NCBI GenBank assembly: GCA_965233665.1
Contig: CBDDTG010000015.1
Location: 105,980-169,979, forward strand
DNA: 64,000 nucleotides
Direction: 5' to 3'
Source: Bacterioplanes sp965233665
Lineage (GTDB): Bacteria; Pseudomonadota; Gammaproteobacteria; Pseudomonadales; Oceanobacteraceae
Both the position numbers and the translations under genes were made by a program. Under the pieces are notes generated by a model that saw nothing but the letters and a program-made list of their open reading frames with translations, searched no databases and was not told the DNA's origin. Positions 26,729 to 35,515 of the stretch are shown here, in pieces. Positions within the stretch are counted from its first letter, which is position 1. Each line of letters opens with the position of its first letter.

Positions 26729-27102
26729 AGTATTTACTGATTCCTTTTTTATTGTTGGTTTCTGCCGCTGCACTGGCCGATGACGGTTCAGCGGTGCAAA
26801 CCCTGTCTTTATTCGATTCGATTTTTAGCACCAGCTCGTATGCCTGGATTGATACGTTTTTCGAACGCATCGCCGCCTGGTTGGTGTTGTGGTGGCTGGA
26901 GCTGAAGTTGTGGACGATTGCTTTTGGTTACGACATTGCCAAGTTGTTGATTGAACAGCTGGGCATCATCGACCAAATCGAATCGGCCATTGATAGCATC
27001 AACAACCAGGTGTTTAAGCTGCTGGATTACCTCAATGTGTTTGAGGCATTAAACATCGTGCTGTCTGGCCATGCTGCGCGCATGGTGTTGGGGCTGATGT
27101 AA
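26725..27102 (+). CDS. pVI-like minor coat protein (DUF2523-like)
   Basis: A 125-residue hydrophobic protein with a signal-like N-terminus and two or three membrane helices (including IAAWLVLWWLELKLWTIAFG). It sits between pIII and Zot and overlaps both neighbours (ATGA at 26725 and 27099-27102), the standard place of the tip protein pVI. Confidence 0.8.
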   Translation: MKYLLIPFLLLVSAAALADDGSAVQTLSLFDSIFSTSSYAWIDTFFERIAAWLVLWWLELKLWTIAFGYDIAKLLIEQLGIIDQIESAIDSINNQVFKLLDYLNVFEALNIVLSGHAARMVLGLM

Positions 27103-28301
27103 TGACCGCGGTTATTCATCATGGCCCACCGGGCAGTTACAAGAGTTTTGCCATCGTGCAGGACGTGGTGATTCCCGCACTGAAGCAAGGCCGCACCGTG
27201 ATTACCAATATCCGTGGCCTCACCTGTGTGGATACGATTTGCCAGGCCATGAGTATTGAAGTGCCTGAAGCAGCGCAGCTCATCAACGTCAAACACGACA
27301 GCCAAGAAGGCTTTGAGCACATGGCGCGGTTCTTTCAATGGGCGCCAATCGGGGCGCTGATCGTGATGGATGAGGGCCAGAGGGTGTACCCCACCCGGTT
27401 AAAAACCCTGTCTGTCTTTGATACCCCAGAGGAAAAACGCGAAGTCTGTGACAGTGGCGTACAGCGACCTTGGAACGTCGAAAACGCCTTTGACCAACAT
27501 CGCCACATGAACTGGGACATTTATATCTCCACCACCAACATTGGCAAGATTCATAAAGAAGTGAGAGCGGTGGCGGAATACGGATTTCGTCACCGTGATT
27601 TAGCCGGCGTTTTACCCTGGTGGAAAAACTGTTGGCGGGAGTTTAAACATGACCCAGAAACCAGCGGAAAATCCGTTAGTCACTACATCGGTACCCCAGT
27701 CAAAAAGAAAGCCGACACCCGAGTCTTCGAGTGCTACCAATCCACCGCCACCGGCAAAGCTAAAGGGTCTAGCGAAAATAAAAGTGTTTTTGCTGATCCA
27801 AAGCTTCGAATATATCTCGGCATCATCGGCTTGGTGTTGGGCTTTGTGGTCTACCGTGTGGTCGATGCTATGGAACGCTTTGAAGAAGACGATGCGCTAT
27901 TGCCTGAGGCTGATCTTCCGCACCTTGCTGACGCTGGCGATCATGCTGGCCTTCGCGTTCCTGATGCGCCTGCTGCTGCGCCTGACCCTGATGTAACCCC
28001 AGACCTTCCAACGCCCCCGCCTGCCGCTACCGAGCTGCTGAGGGGCCGTCAGATTTATTACACCGGCACCATCTCTGGGGCCGAGTTAACCCATTATTTT
28101 GATCTAGTGAGCGAAAAAGACTTCGTCAGTCTGACGCACCTGGATTTAGAAGCGGCTGGCTTTCGCGTGGAACGCTTGTCTGAGTGCGTGGTGAGAATTA
28201 CCTCGCCACAGCTCAGCCGTTACGCGATGTGCAGCCCAGAACCCATAGAACGCGCCACACGCCAGCCCATGCTGGTGAACGCGGCCACAGCACAACGATG
28301 A
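27102..28301 (+). CDS. zot: Zot/pI-like assembly ATPase
   Basis: The N-terminal domain carries Walker A GPPGSYKSFA at residue 8-17 and Walker B ALIVMDEGQRVYP at about 86-98, as in the pI/Zot proteins that drive phage extrusion through the inner membrane. A membrane helix (YLGIIGLVLGFVVYRVV) near residue 245 separates a periplasmic domain with a Pro-rich linker. The family also includes the cholera zonula occludens toxin, but here it is the morphogenesis protein. Confidence 0.93.
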   Translation: MTAVIHHGPPGSYKSFAIVQDVVIPALKQGRTVITNIRGLTCVDTICQAMSIEVPEAAQLINVKHDSQEGFEHMARFFQWAPIGALIVMDEGQRVYPTRLKTLSVFDTPEEKREVCDSGVQRPWNVENAFDQHRHMNWDIYISTTNIGKIHKEVRAVAEYGFRHRDLAGVLPWWKNCWREFKHDPETSGKSVSHYIGTPVKKKADTRVFECYQSTATGKAKGSSENKSVFADPKLRIYLGIIGLVLGFVVYRVVDAMERFEEDDALLPEADLPHLADAGDHAGLRVPDAPAAAPDPDVTPDLPTPPPAATELLRGRQIYYTGTISGAELTHYFDLVSEKDFVSLTHLDLEAAGFRVERLSECVVRITSPQLSRYAMCSPEPIERATRQPMLVNAATAQR

Positions 28302-28339
28302 CCATGAACATGATTTATTTTTTTATTTTGTTAGTAGGG

Positions 28340-28593
28340 GCATGCCTTGGCATGCAAGAGGTAGGCGCAGCCGTAGGACGTGAGTCCTGGTGCGGTGGAC
28401 AACAGCTGGCCGCGGCCAGTCTTTGTCCACGGCATGAACCTGCCCTGCTCTCTCCCTCAGCGCCATTTACGTCAGCACAGCGTGCTGACGGCCTGTCAGC
28501 CGGGGCGCACGCCGATAAGCGCGCCGGAGCGAACAGCGACGAAGCGTCGTTCGGCGAAGCCCTGGCTCTGCAGTACGTTCTTGTAACACGTAC
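28340..28593. repeat. hairpin-rich intergenic region: candidate origin and packaging signal
   Basis: At least five inverted repeats are packed in 254 bases: GCATGCC/GGCATGC at 28340-28355; a large one at 28395-28430 with outer arms GTGGACAA/TTGTCCAC and the inner palindrome CTGGCCGCGGCCAG; GTCAGCAC/GTGCTGAC at 28471-28489; CGACG/CGTCG at 28537-28549; GTACGT/ACGTAC at 28573-28593. In filamentous phages the intergenic region holds plus- and minus-strand origins and the packaging hairpin. Position beside the initiator gene agrees. Confidence 0.75.
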
Positions 28594-28655
28594 TAATAAA
28601 CCCACGTCAAACGACACACTCGTACTCACTGCGACATATTCATAAGGATTTGACC

Positions 28656-29942
28656 ATGACCTCACTGAACCCATTTAAAGCAAAAACCTTCGAGCGTTTT
28701 GGCGATCATTTTGTAAACCAGTTTAAATCCATCGATCTGTCTTCCGTGGCCTTCGTGCACAGTGGAGTGGACACACTCAAGCAGTTGTTTGGCTGCAACC
28801 TGCGTTCTGATGTGCTGGAACAGCTAGAGCATCATTTTCAGACTTTTGACACCGAACTCATCCACATCAATGGCTATGACTTCCTGCTGTCTAAGGGCTC
28901 AAAAAAGACCGGGTACCAATTCATTCTCAAGAACTTGGAAGCCGGGTTTGTGGTGTTGTTGAAGTCGTTTTACGTCGAAGCAGACCAAAATGGCTCACAC
29001 CTTAAAATCGAAGTGACGCCTCAAAAAATCTTTCAATCCACACCGGAACAGCTCACCCAGGAGCTAAAACAGCTGGCCTATGTGTTTGCCACCAACGTGA
29101 CTGAAAAAGGTGTAGCAGCGCATCTGTGTACCGACATGGTGGGCTTTGAAGTGCCTGAAGACTTTGAATATCGCCTGCAAACCAGTGCTCGTCGCAACTT
29201 TAAAGTGAACGGGGTTTCACACGCTGATTTCAGTTTGTCTGATGTGTCCGTGATTTATGGTTCGACCGAGACCTACACCTTTGGTCAGTCGAATGCCGTT
29301 CAAATGTGTCTGTACAACAAGACAGAAGAAGCGAGAAAAGGCGATAAGCTGCACTTTTGGGAACCCATCTGGTCGTCCGTGATGACCGGGTTTGATGAAG
29401 GTGAATTAAGACCTGCGTATGTCGAAGGCAATACCGTCAGAAGGCTGGAGTTTCGTTTTCATCACAGCATCATTGAAGACTTTGAGCGCTTTGTTCAGAC
29501 CCGCAACCCAGAAACCCAGATTCGTAACTACGCCCAGCTACAGCAGCATTTAAGCGGTTTATGGCGTTATGCCCTGAATAACTTTCGCTTGATGGATGAC
29601 AAAGGCTACGTAGACCCACTGTGGCAAGCCCTGGCCGACGACGTGGTGTTCTTCCACTCCTCGCCTGAATTCATCTACAAACGCCAATACAAAAAGCCCA
29701 GCAGTGAAGTCAACCACCGTCACATTGCTCACACCCTGGGTAACTACATCAAGGTCTGCGCCCGCCGTAATTACACGCCCGCGTTCGTGACCAACAAGAT
29801 TTTGCAGTTCGATATCGAAGCCGATCTGTGCAGTTACTTTGGGCTGTTGCAATTCGGAGAATCAGAGCATTTGCCCTCGGTTTTAGGGGCATTTGTTCAA
29901 CAACGCATGATGCAACATCGACTAAATGGGGTGGGACGATGA
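28656..29942 (+). CDS. inovirus replication initiation protein (II/X-like)
   Basis: A 428-residue protein starting at ATG 28656 after AAGGA. It fits rolling-circle initiators of the phage II/X type in size and place: after the intergenic region and before the integration genes. The segment VRRLEFRFHHSII and an HINGYDF element are seen; the catalytic Tyr cannot be fixed by eye. It would nick the plus origin in the hairpin region. Confidence 0.75.
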   Translation: MTSLNPFKAKTFERFGDHFVNQFKSIDLSSVAFVHSGVDTLKQLFGCNLRSDVLEQLEHHFQTFDTELIHINGYDFLLSKGSKKTGYQFILKNLEAGFVVLLKSFYVEADQNGSHLKIEVTPQKIFQSTPEQLTQELKQLAYVFATNVTEKGVAAHLCTDMVGFEVPEDFEYRLQTSARRNFKVNGVSHADFSLSDVSVIYGSTETYTFGQSNAVQMCLYNKTEEARKGDKLHFWEPIWSSVMTGFDEGELRPAYVEGNTVRRLEFRFHHSIIEDFERFVQTRNPETQIRNYAQLQQHLSGLWRYALNNFRLMDDKGYVDPLWQALADDVVFFHSSPEFIYKRQYKKPSSEVNHRHIAHTLGNYIKVCARRNYTPAFVTNKILQFDIEADLCSYFGLLQFGESEHLPSVLGAFVQQRMMQHRLNGVGR

Positions 29943-30142
29943 ACCAGAAACTAATGTCAGTCTCAGAATGGCGAGAACAACGCTTTATTGGCAAACCTCC
30001 GGCTTACTCCACCGTCAAACGTTGGATTAAGAAAGGCGATTTACCAGCAAAGCAGTTGGGTGGGACCTGGTATGTGATCGTGACTGAAGAACAAAACACC
30101 ACAGGTGATGCCTTGGTGGATGCCGTTCTAAGGGCTCAATAA
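29939..30142 (+). CDS. excisionase-like HTH protein
   Basis: Overlapping ATGA with the initiator gene, this 67-residue protein reads SVSEWREQRFIGKPPAYSTV, then WIKKGDLPAKQLGGTWYV: a MerR-like helix-turn-helix with wing, as in Xis and AlpA proteins. It ends one base into the integrase start, so both would be made together. Confidence 0.75.
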   Translation: MNQKLMSVSEWREQRFIGKPPAYSTVKRWIKKGDLPAKQLGGTWYVIVTEEQNTTGDALVDAVLRAQ

Positions 30143-31257
30143 TGGCGAGAAAGCGTTTACGGTCAAACAATGATTTGCCCGACAACCTGTATCGTTATGG
30201 TCGCAACAATGCCTATTTTCGCTATCGGCACCCAGAAACCGGCGACTACCACTCAATGGGCACAGACAAGGTACGTGCAGTAGCAGCGGCTAAGAAACTG
30301 AACCACATCCTGGTAAAGCCCTGTGACTTGGTAAAAGACGTGCTCAGTGCCAGTGAGTCTTCAGTCGCGGCTTGTATTGATCGCTATATCGCAGAAAGAC
30401 AGCCCGTTGAAGACATGAAACCCTCAACGCTTAAGCTTGAAAATTATCGACTCGATGCCATGCGCAAAGGTTTGGGTTATTTATTGGCCAATGATGTGAG
30501 CGTTAAACACTGCGCTGAATGGCTCGACGGTTTTCAAGGCAATGCTTACACCAAGCATCGAGGCACCCTGACCAAGGTATTCGCTTTTGCTGTAGCCAAG
30601 GGCATGATGACGGAAAATGTCGCACTGCAAACATTAACGGCACCTAAGCTTGGTAACGAGAAAAAGCGCAAGCCCTTGACCAAAGAATGGTTTGATCTGA
30701 TTTATCAGACCGCACCTGAGTGGCTGCAAATCGCCATGCAGTTTGCTTTGATCACCCTGCAACGTCGCGGTGACATCGTCAAAGTCCAATACAGTGACAT
30801 TGTTGATGACCACTTGCATGTGGTTCAAGAAAAGACTGAAAAACATGGTCATCGAGCATTTTTAGCCATTGAGATCGGCGACAGTTTGCAAGCACTGTTG
30901 AATCAATCAAAGACAGTGACACCCACCAACTGCCCTTTTGTGATTCACCGCTTGCCGGCAAGACGTATCCCTTTCGAAGGGCAACAACATCATGGCCAAA
31001 TCAGTGGTGAATACCTGGGCAAAGCGTTTAGCAAAGCACGGGATCAACACGACGTTTTCAAGAACATGCCAGCACAGCAACGGCCTACATTTCATGAAAT
31101 TAGAGCGTTAGGTGGTGCACTGTATCTTGAACAGGGTTTTAGCAAAGAATATGTGAATCTTTTGATGGGACACACCAGCCAAAAGATGACCGATGACTAC
31201 ACAGATCGTCATCAACAGTGGACATCATGCGCAGCTGATTTAGACATTAATCAGTGA
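30142..31257 (+). CDS. int: tyrosine recombinase (integrase)
   Basis: The 371-residue protein has a SAM-like core-binding domain (about 60-150) and a catalytic domain with the first Arg in ITLQRRGDIV, HEIRALGGALY (His-x-x-Arg), LLMGHTSQKMTDDYTD (His and Tyr). It lies 98 bases before the right tRNA-Val repeat, and therefore most likely catalyses integration at that site. Confidence 0.93.
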   Translation: MARKRLRSNNDLPDNLYRYGRNNAYFRYRHPETGDYHSMGTDKVRAVAAAKKLNHILVKPCDLVKDVLSASESSVAACIDRYIAERQPVEDMKPSTLKLENYRLDAMRKGLGYLLANDVSVKHCAEWLDGFQGNAYTKHRGTLTKVFAFAVAKGMMTENVALQTLTAPKLGNEKKRKPLTKEWFDLIYQTAPEWLQIAMQFALITLQRRGDIVKVQYSDIVDDHLHVVQEKTEKHGHRAFLAIEIGDSLQALLNQSKTVTPTNCPFVIHRLPARRIPFEGQQHHGQISGEYLGKAFSKARDQHDVFKNMPAQQRPTFHEIRALGGALYLEQGFSKEYVNLLMGHTSQKMTDDYTDRHQQWTSCAADLDINQ

Positions 31258-31319
31258 GCTGATAACTACTGGATAAACGTAATCTATGTATAAAATTTAG
31301 ATACAGACTTTCAGAAACA

Positions 31320-31347
31320 AAAACAGGCACCTGTAAGTGCCTGTTTT
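31320..31347 (+). terminator. terminator after the integrase gene
   Basis: AAAACAGGCAC and GTGCCTGTTTT form a perfect eleven-base-pair stem with a six-base loop, followed by GT. It ends the element's rightward genes just before the right repeat. Confidence 0.85.
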
Positions 31348-31354
31348 GTAAGGG

Positions 31355-31404
31355 ATTCTTGGTAGGACTACCCAGATTCGAACTGGGGACCTCTACCATG
31401 TCAA
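31355..31404 (-). repeat. attR: 3' part of tRNA-Val(GAC), 50-bp direct repeat copy 2
   Basis: Identical over 50 bases to 17207-17256. Again the tRNA 5' half does not follow. The bases right of both copies are related though diverged (both have ACCAAACC and CATTGATTTA), as if both were the left arm of elements with similar integrases. Confidence 0.9.
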
Positions 31405-31565
31405 GACCCTCAAATACCAAACCTAAGGCATTGATTTATAAAGATTTTTCGTCAATATAGAGCAGGGAATCTGGCTTCATTTTCGGCAACAGTGGAATGA
31501 AGCCTGAGGCGAGCCAAAGTACTGTATATTGCAAACCTAACTACCACTACTTGAGGAATCCTGTC

Positions 31566-31982
31566 GTGAGGTTTTCTGCTTTGCTACTTGCGTTGCTCGC
31601 GAGCACATCTGCTGGTCAATCTGTGACCATTGATCGCCTTGTGCGTGTCTATGATGGCGACACCATCACTGTTGACATCGATACCTGGCCAGCCATAGTC
31701 GGCGACGATATCAACATACGGGTTAGAGGATTAGATACCCCGGAAATCAGAGGAAAATGTGAATCTGAGAAAGCGATGGCCAGGGTAGCTAGAGATCGAC
31801 TGAGACTACTGCTAGAAAGCGCAGAGACGATCGAATTGGTAGATTACGAACGAGGCAAATATTTTAGACTCGTTGCTACTGTCATCGTTGACGGAAACAA
31901 CGTAGCAGAAACGATGATTCAAGAAAAACTAGCGCGGCCATACAATGCTGAAAAACGTCAAAGCTGGTGCGAACATAGCTAG
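31566..31982 (+). CDS. secreted SNase-like (thermonuclease family) protein
   Basis: GTG at 31566 follows a TGAGGAATCC site and gives a signal peptide (MRFSALLLALLASTSAGQ). The mature part has VYDGDTITVD, INIRVRGLDTPEIRGKC and a LVDYERGKYFRLVATV-like stretch, the strand pattern and Arg/Asp residues of the staphylococcal nuclease fold. A longer frame to 31497 is open but lacks a start signal. It lies just right of the integrated element and may belong to a second element. Confidence 0.75.
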   Translation: MRFSALLLALLASTSAGQSVTIDRLVRVYDGDTITVDIDTWPAIVGDDINIRVRGLDTPEIRGKCESEKAMARVARDRLRLLLESAETIELVDYERGKYFRLVATVIVDGNNVAETMIQEKLARPYNAEKRQSWCEHS

Positions 31983-32070
31983 CCCCAAAAACCACTAGGC
32001 AGCTATAAAAGCTGCCATCAGAGATACTTCAAGAAAATATAGCTTCGAAATTTTCAAAATTTATTGTTTT

Positions 32071-32505
32071 TTATTTTTCAAATTTTTCTTCGAAAGTGGT
32101 CATTATTTTAGCTACATCGCAAAGCCCCAACCAGATAGAGCAACGCTCCCCCCACGGGCCACGACTGCTAATCATATACAGGTGTTCTCTCGCCATCCCA
32201 TACAAAACTTGGAGACCATAGGCGGTTGCACTTTTTTTGTGATCATCAGTCGGCTCATCATCATCCACTGCTTTGATAAAAACAATAGCTTTAAAATCAA
32301 AATAGTAAGGAGAAACCTCATCTTCGCAGTCAACCTCAAAGCGAACAGCGTATACTCCGTCATCTCGCTCAACACAATCAAGGTCAAACTCCCAATCAAG
32401 AGCCTTATCCAAACACTCTGCACTTGGATCATAGTCGGGGTTTGCATTCACATTAAAATCTGTAATAAAAGATTTAATAATGCGAAACTTATCAGGCATC
32501 AACAT
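32071..32505 (-). CDS. SecB-like chaperone of a toxin-antitoxin-chaperone module
   Basis: The 144-residue protein ends with LQVLYGMAREHLYMISSRGPW, the typical C-terminal pattern of SecB-like proteins (L-Y-G-x-x-R then helix and G-P-W). The middle is acidic beta-strand (FDLDCVER, VRFEVDCEDE). It lies 16 bases after a HigA-like antitoxin, which follows a HigB-like toxin: the order known for tripartite TAC systems, in which the chaperone folds and protects the antitoxin. Confidence 0.7.
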   Translation of the reverse strand: MLMPDKFRIIKSFITDFNVNANPDYDPSAECLDKALDWEFDLDCVERDDGVYAVRFEVDCEDEVSPYYFDFKAIVFIKAVDDDEPTDDHKKSATAYGLQVLYGMAREHLYMISSRGPWGERCSIWLGLCDVAKIMTTFEEKFEK

Positions 32506-32521
32506 AAACTACGCACCGGTT

Positions 32522-32914
32522 TTAATTACAAAGTGACATTTTTTCCCAGCGTGCATCATTCTGAGCATGACACTCATATTCTTTATGAGAATGTGTTTTA
32601 CCATGACGCAAACGCGCCCAATCCGTTCCTAATATTTCATCGCTTGGATCCAGAATACTTAAACTAAGTTCACTCCCTAAGGCGGAGCATACTTTCACCA
32701 TGGTTTTCAATGTAAGATTCGCATCGCCTTTTAACACTTTAGAAACATAAGGTTCTGACACACTCATCATTTCAGAGAGTTGACGCCTGCTAAGATTTTT
32801 TCTACGCAGAGACCTTGCAACTTCCTCTGCAAATTTTACTTTCACTCCCTCCACTTTAGTTTCATCAGACGCCAGTATTTCATCCAACATATTAAACAGA
32901 TGTGAAGTGGTCAT
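32522..32914 (-). CDS. HigA-like XRE antitoxin with chaperone-dependence tail
   Basis: The helix-turn-helix reads LSRRQLSEMMSVSEPYVSKVLKGDANLTLKT when joined from two pieces, a standard XRE domain at about 40-80. A C-terminal tail of about 35 residues follows, as found in antitoxins that need a SecB-like partner. ATG 32914 has AAAGGG upstream and starts ten bases after the toxin stop; ATGs at 32935 and 32938 overlap the toxin gene. Confidence 0.75.
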   Translation of the reverse strand: MTTSHLFNMLDEILASDETKVEGVKVKFAEEVARSLRRKNLSRRQLSEMMSVSEPYVSKVLKGDANLTLKTMVKVCSALGSELSLSILDPSDEILGTDWARLRHGKTHSHKEYECHAQNDARWEKMSLCN

Positions 32915-32924
32915 AACATGCCCT

Positions 32925-33383
32925 TTATTGTTCATCATTTGTCTTAACAATCAAAGTACCGCTTTCTTTAGCTTCATTGTACCGCCGTACAATATTTTCA
33001 CCTTTCTGTTTGTCTGAGCTAGAAGTTTTCTGCTTCTTTTTAACGATTGCCGAACTCAGCAACACAATTCGGTCATCACTAATTCTTCGGAAGTAAACAC
33101 GGAGATTGCCCTTACTGAACTCCCAAAGACCGCTTGACTTGTCCGCTTCATGCAAAATATCTGAATCATTGATAGCCGCTCTGCCATCTCTAGCGTAGAG
33201 ACGCATCACTTCTATCAGACCTCTCGCTGCTGCAGCGTTTGGAAGCTTCTTAGCTTTCTCCCCCGCAGCAGGAGCCGGCGGGATTTGGCTCACAAGGAAG
33301 TCAAAAACTTCGCAAGAGTCGTTATCGCCAACCTCAGCACAGATACTGAATGTGCGCCCAGGAAAGAGCTCTAGCAAGATCAT
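32925..33383 (-). CDS. RelE/HigB-like toxin
   Basis: The 152-residue protein has the RelE-fold pattern: basic helix region (ARGLIEVMRLYARDG), then LWEFSKGNLRVYFRRISDDRIVLLSSAIVKKKQKT given here in two parts, which matches Gp49/HigB-type toxins. A long C-terminal helix ends the protein. No Shine-Dalgarno precedes the ATG; promoter bases abut the start, so a leaderless mRNA is possible. Confidence 0.7.
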   Translation of the reverse strand: MILLELFPGRTFSICAEVGDNDSCEVFDFLVSQIPPAPAAGEKAKKLPNAAAARGLIEVMRLYARDGRAAINDSDILHEADKSSGLWEFSKGNLRVYFRRISDDRIVLLSSAIVKKKQKTSSSDKQKGENIVRRYNEAKESGTLIVKTNDEQ

Positions 33384-33405
33384 AGGTTAACTTATAGGTT
33401 AAGTT
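33382..33405. promoter_or_regulatory. operator of the toxin-antitoxin-chaperone module
   Basis: AACTTA-TAGGT-TAAGTT at 33389-33405 is a perfect inverted repeat, and ATAGGTTAA occurs twice, 12 bases apart, at 33382 and 33394. It touches the toxin start codon, as expected of an autoregulated TA promoter. Confidence 0.6.
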
Positions 33406-33597
33406 TGGTCGTTTTACCAGATAAATTGACTTTGCGCTACAAAAAAATTCATTCCCAGGAGAATTGATCAGTGCAGTCCATCTGGTCGGGATTATAAGTA
33501 TTACTATCAACTACTAGCAGTATCAACTCAAGTCGTGTGCGTGAAAATACTGACCAACTGCGATGCTAGATCTTTGTAGGCAACTCTCGCTTAGCCT

Positions 33598-33909
33598 TTA
33601 CACATCCAGTGTTTCATCTCGCGTTTTATCGTTACCCGCAGACAACGAGTAGTTAGATAGAGCTGCCGCGATCACCCTCAGTATCGCACTCTCCGCATGA
33701 ATACCTGCAACGTAACCGCCTGAGAATGCTGAGAAGGCCGTGATTAGTATCAGGCCAAACAATCCAATCGGTGGGCGAGTTGTTCGGCGCAAGCTGGGCT
33801 TGGAGTGGCAGATTTTGAAAATAGTACCGCAATTCACACACTGCTCTAGCGCGTACTGTTCCGAGTCGAGCACTACTACTCTACTTCGGCACTCGATTGT
33901 CCTGCACAT
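33598..33909 (-). CDS. small zinc-ribbon membrane protein
   Basis: An unusually strong ribosome site (AGGAGG, seven bases before ATG) supports this 103-residue gene. It has Cys residues in an MCRTIEC/CVNCGTIFKIC arrangement that can bind zinc, and a membrane helix (IGLFGLILITAFSAFSGGYV). No family is recognised. It stands alone between the TA module and the prophage. Confidence 0.6.
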   Translation of the reverse strand: MCRTIECRSRVVVLDSEQYALEQCVNCGTIFKICHSKPSLRRTTRPPIGLFGLILITAFSAFSGGYVAGIHAESAILRVIAAALSNYSLSAGNDKTRDETLDV

Positions 33910-34083
33910 TCAACCTCCTATGTTGGACTCCTTTGACTTGGACGGTTACGTTTTAACTGGATATTCAGTGCCTTGTCAGTAACATATTGCAACAATTTAC
34001 GCATACCAGAAATAACGACTGTTGTTTTGTTGGATTATTCGCATATGCGTAAACTGACTAAAACAAGCACCACTGGTAATAGA

Positions 34084-34542
34084 ATGACTGAACTCGCATC
34101 CGTAACCGGGGAACGGTTACGCGCAATGCGTAGGGAGGCGGGACACAGATCTGTGAAAACAGCCGTTGAGGCAATTAATGAAGCAGCGCTTTTTTACGGA
34201 TCCGGTGAGCAAATAACAGAACGACAACTGTATGCATGGGAGAGCCTTCACACAGACAAACAACACAAGAGAGGGGCGTCACCGCCTACATTTCGGCAGC
34301 TCGCACTGGTGATCAGGGCATTTAGAGGGAGTCCTGCATACTTGTTCTATGGCACCGGAGCAGCCACTTATCCGCTAAGCGATGGCGCATCGCGGCTGCA
34401 GGCCATTATCCAGACCGACAACATGATCGAGTTGATCAACCTCTTGGTGGACCTGCCTTCAGACCGCCGGCAGCTCGTATTGCAGACTGCCAGAGCCCTG
34501 GCAAACAAGCCTATCCAGCCTACGCCGGAAGCTCGGCGCTGA
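34084..34542 (+). CDS. XRE-like DNA-binding protein
   Basis: ERLRAMRREAGHRSVKTAVEAI and later LYAWESLHT and PTFRQLALVIRAF fit a helix-turn-helix of phage regulator type. ATGs at 34045 and 33973 are also in frame. Its end overlaps the convergent prophage gene D by 23 bases, so it may be part of the prophage. The target is unknown. Confidence 0.6.
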   Translation: MTELASVTGERLRAMRREAGHRSVKTAVEAINEAALFYGSGEQITERQLYAWESLHTDKQHKRGASPPTFRQLALVIRAFRGSPAYLFYGTGAATYPLSDGASRLQAIIQTDNMIELINLLVDLPSDRRQLVLQTARALANKPIQPTPEARR

Positions 34543-35515
34543 GAGAACATGAGTAGCCTGCACTGGTGAGCTCATGAGTCACTGACGATACAACCCAGGC
34601 ACCGTTATATCCATCACGAAAGCCGGTTAGCTCCAGCGGCGTTTCTGCAAAAATATCACTTCGTCCCGGGAGCGACAGGGACAACTGAGCTTCACTGCGG
34701 GCAGCTTTTGCAAGCTCCCCCGACGCCGCCTTCCAGGCCTCCTCGGCGCTTTTGTATCTATGCCGCAAACGCTTGATCGGCTGGCCATCGCCCGCTGTAA
34801 CTTCAATGTCTTTTGCCTGGGCAACGTCTCTGTACGTTGCGACCACAGACTGCCAGGCCGCACGCTTCGGCAATGCCAACCCATAGCGAGTAACATCCTT
34901 CTTCGTCAATTCTACTGCCGGCAACGGCTGGCCACTGACCGCCGTTGCAGCGCCCTTCGGCGCTACAACAAGATTTCCGCCAGCTGGCTTTGCGATGGCG
35001 TCATACAGCTTCGCAACCCGTGTCAGCAGGTTAATGTCCGATTCGTTTCGCTGATCCAGATGACTCAGGCCAATGCTTGCGAGCGGAGCTGCAATGGCCG
35101 GCTTGAGGCCATGTTCTGCCGCGATGGTTTGCACCAAGCCTCCCAGCGTCTGCGGCGATGGCCATGATCGGGTTTTTTGAGTCTGCATCAGCAGTTTCTG
35201 GCTGCTGCCACGATTCTGTGGCGCTGCTTTAGCGCTGATACGCATGCTGTCGGGCGGCCCTGCCAAGTCAACGCGGTCGACGTAGTAGACACCCATTTGA
35301 TTAAGATCCCCGTCGTAGCCCAGCCAGACTTCCAGCTCAGCACCAGCCGGCGGGATATCAATTGGTTTAAGTGGATCATGATCTGTCAGAGTAATGGTCA
35401 ATGTATCCGACTCCAAGCCGGCCTTATCGACAATGACCAGTGCCGAAATTCGGCTATTAATTTGTGGGACAACAACCCCATTTGCCACTACCTGTACCTG
35501 CGGCTTCAATCCCAT
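34520..35515 (-). CDS. D: tail protein D (P2 gpD-like hub)
   Basis: The 331-residue protein fits P2 late control protein D, which forms the hub below the tail tube and resembles gp27/VgrG. Seen are an N-terminal beta region (ITLTDHD, LEVWLGYDG), HLDQRNESDINLLTRVAKLYD (the conserved core), and a basic C-terminal domain. It is last in the tail operon, as in P2. Confidence 0.9.
   Translation of the reverse strand: MGLKPQVQVVANGVVVPQINSRISALVIVDKAGLESDTLTITLTDHDPLKPIDIPPAGAELEVWLGYDGDLNQMGVYYVDRVDLAGPPDSMRISAKAAPQNRGSSQKLLMQTQKTRSWPSPQTLGGLVQTIAAEHGLKPAIAAPLASIGLSHLDQRNESDINLLTRVAKLYDAIAKPAGGNLVVAPKGAATAVSGQPLPAVELTKKDVTRYGLALPKRAAWQSVVATYRDVAQAKDIEVTAGDGQPIKRLRHRYKSAEEAWKAASGELAKAARSEAQLSLSLPGRSDIFAETPLELTGFRDGYNGAWVVSSVTHELTSAGYSCSLSAELPA

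Larger units (their letters stand above)
17207..31404. mobile_element. integrated inovirus-type element with defence cargo
   Basis: The boundaries are the two 50-base tRNA-Val repeats, giving about 14.15 kb per unit. A tyrosine integrase gene lies at the right end next to the right repeat. The right part (22996-30142) is a filamentous-phage genome in typical order. The left part (17481-22905) has AT-rich genes for a KAP NTPase cluster and an ATPase-nuclease pair, plus three small secreted or hypothetical genes. The structure is complete enough to be excisable. Confidence 0.85.

Noticed and set aside
27649..27996. Forward frame of 115 codons inside zot
   Set aside because: Entirely within the zot coding sequence in another frame, with no start signal; shadow.
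28298..28645. Frame starting in the Zot stop (ATGA) with a hydrophobic start
   Set aside because: After the first 25 residues it only translates the hairpin region, whose composition follows the inverted repeats. A signal-peptide protein is possible but I could not support it.
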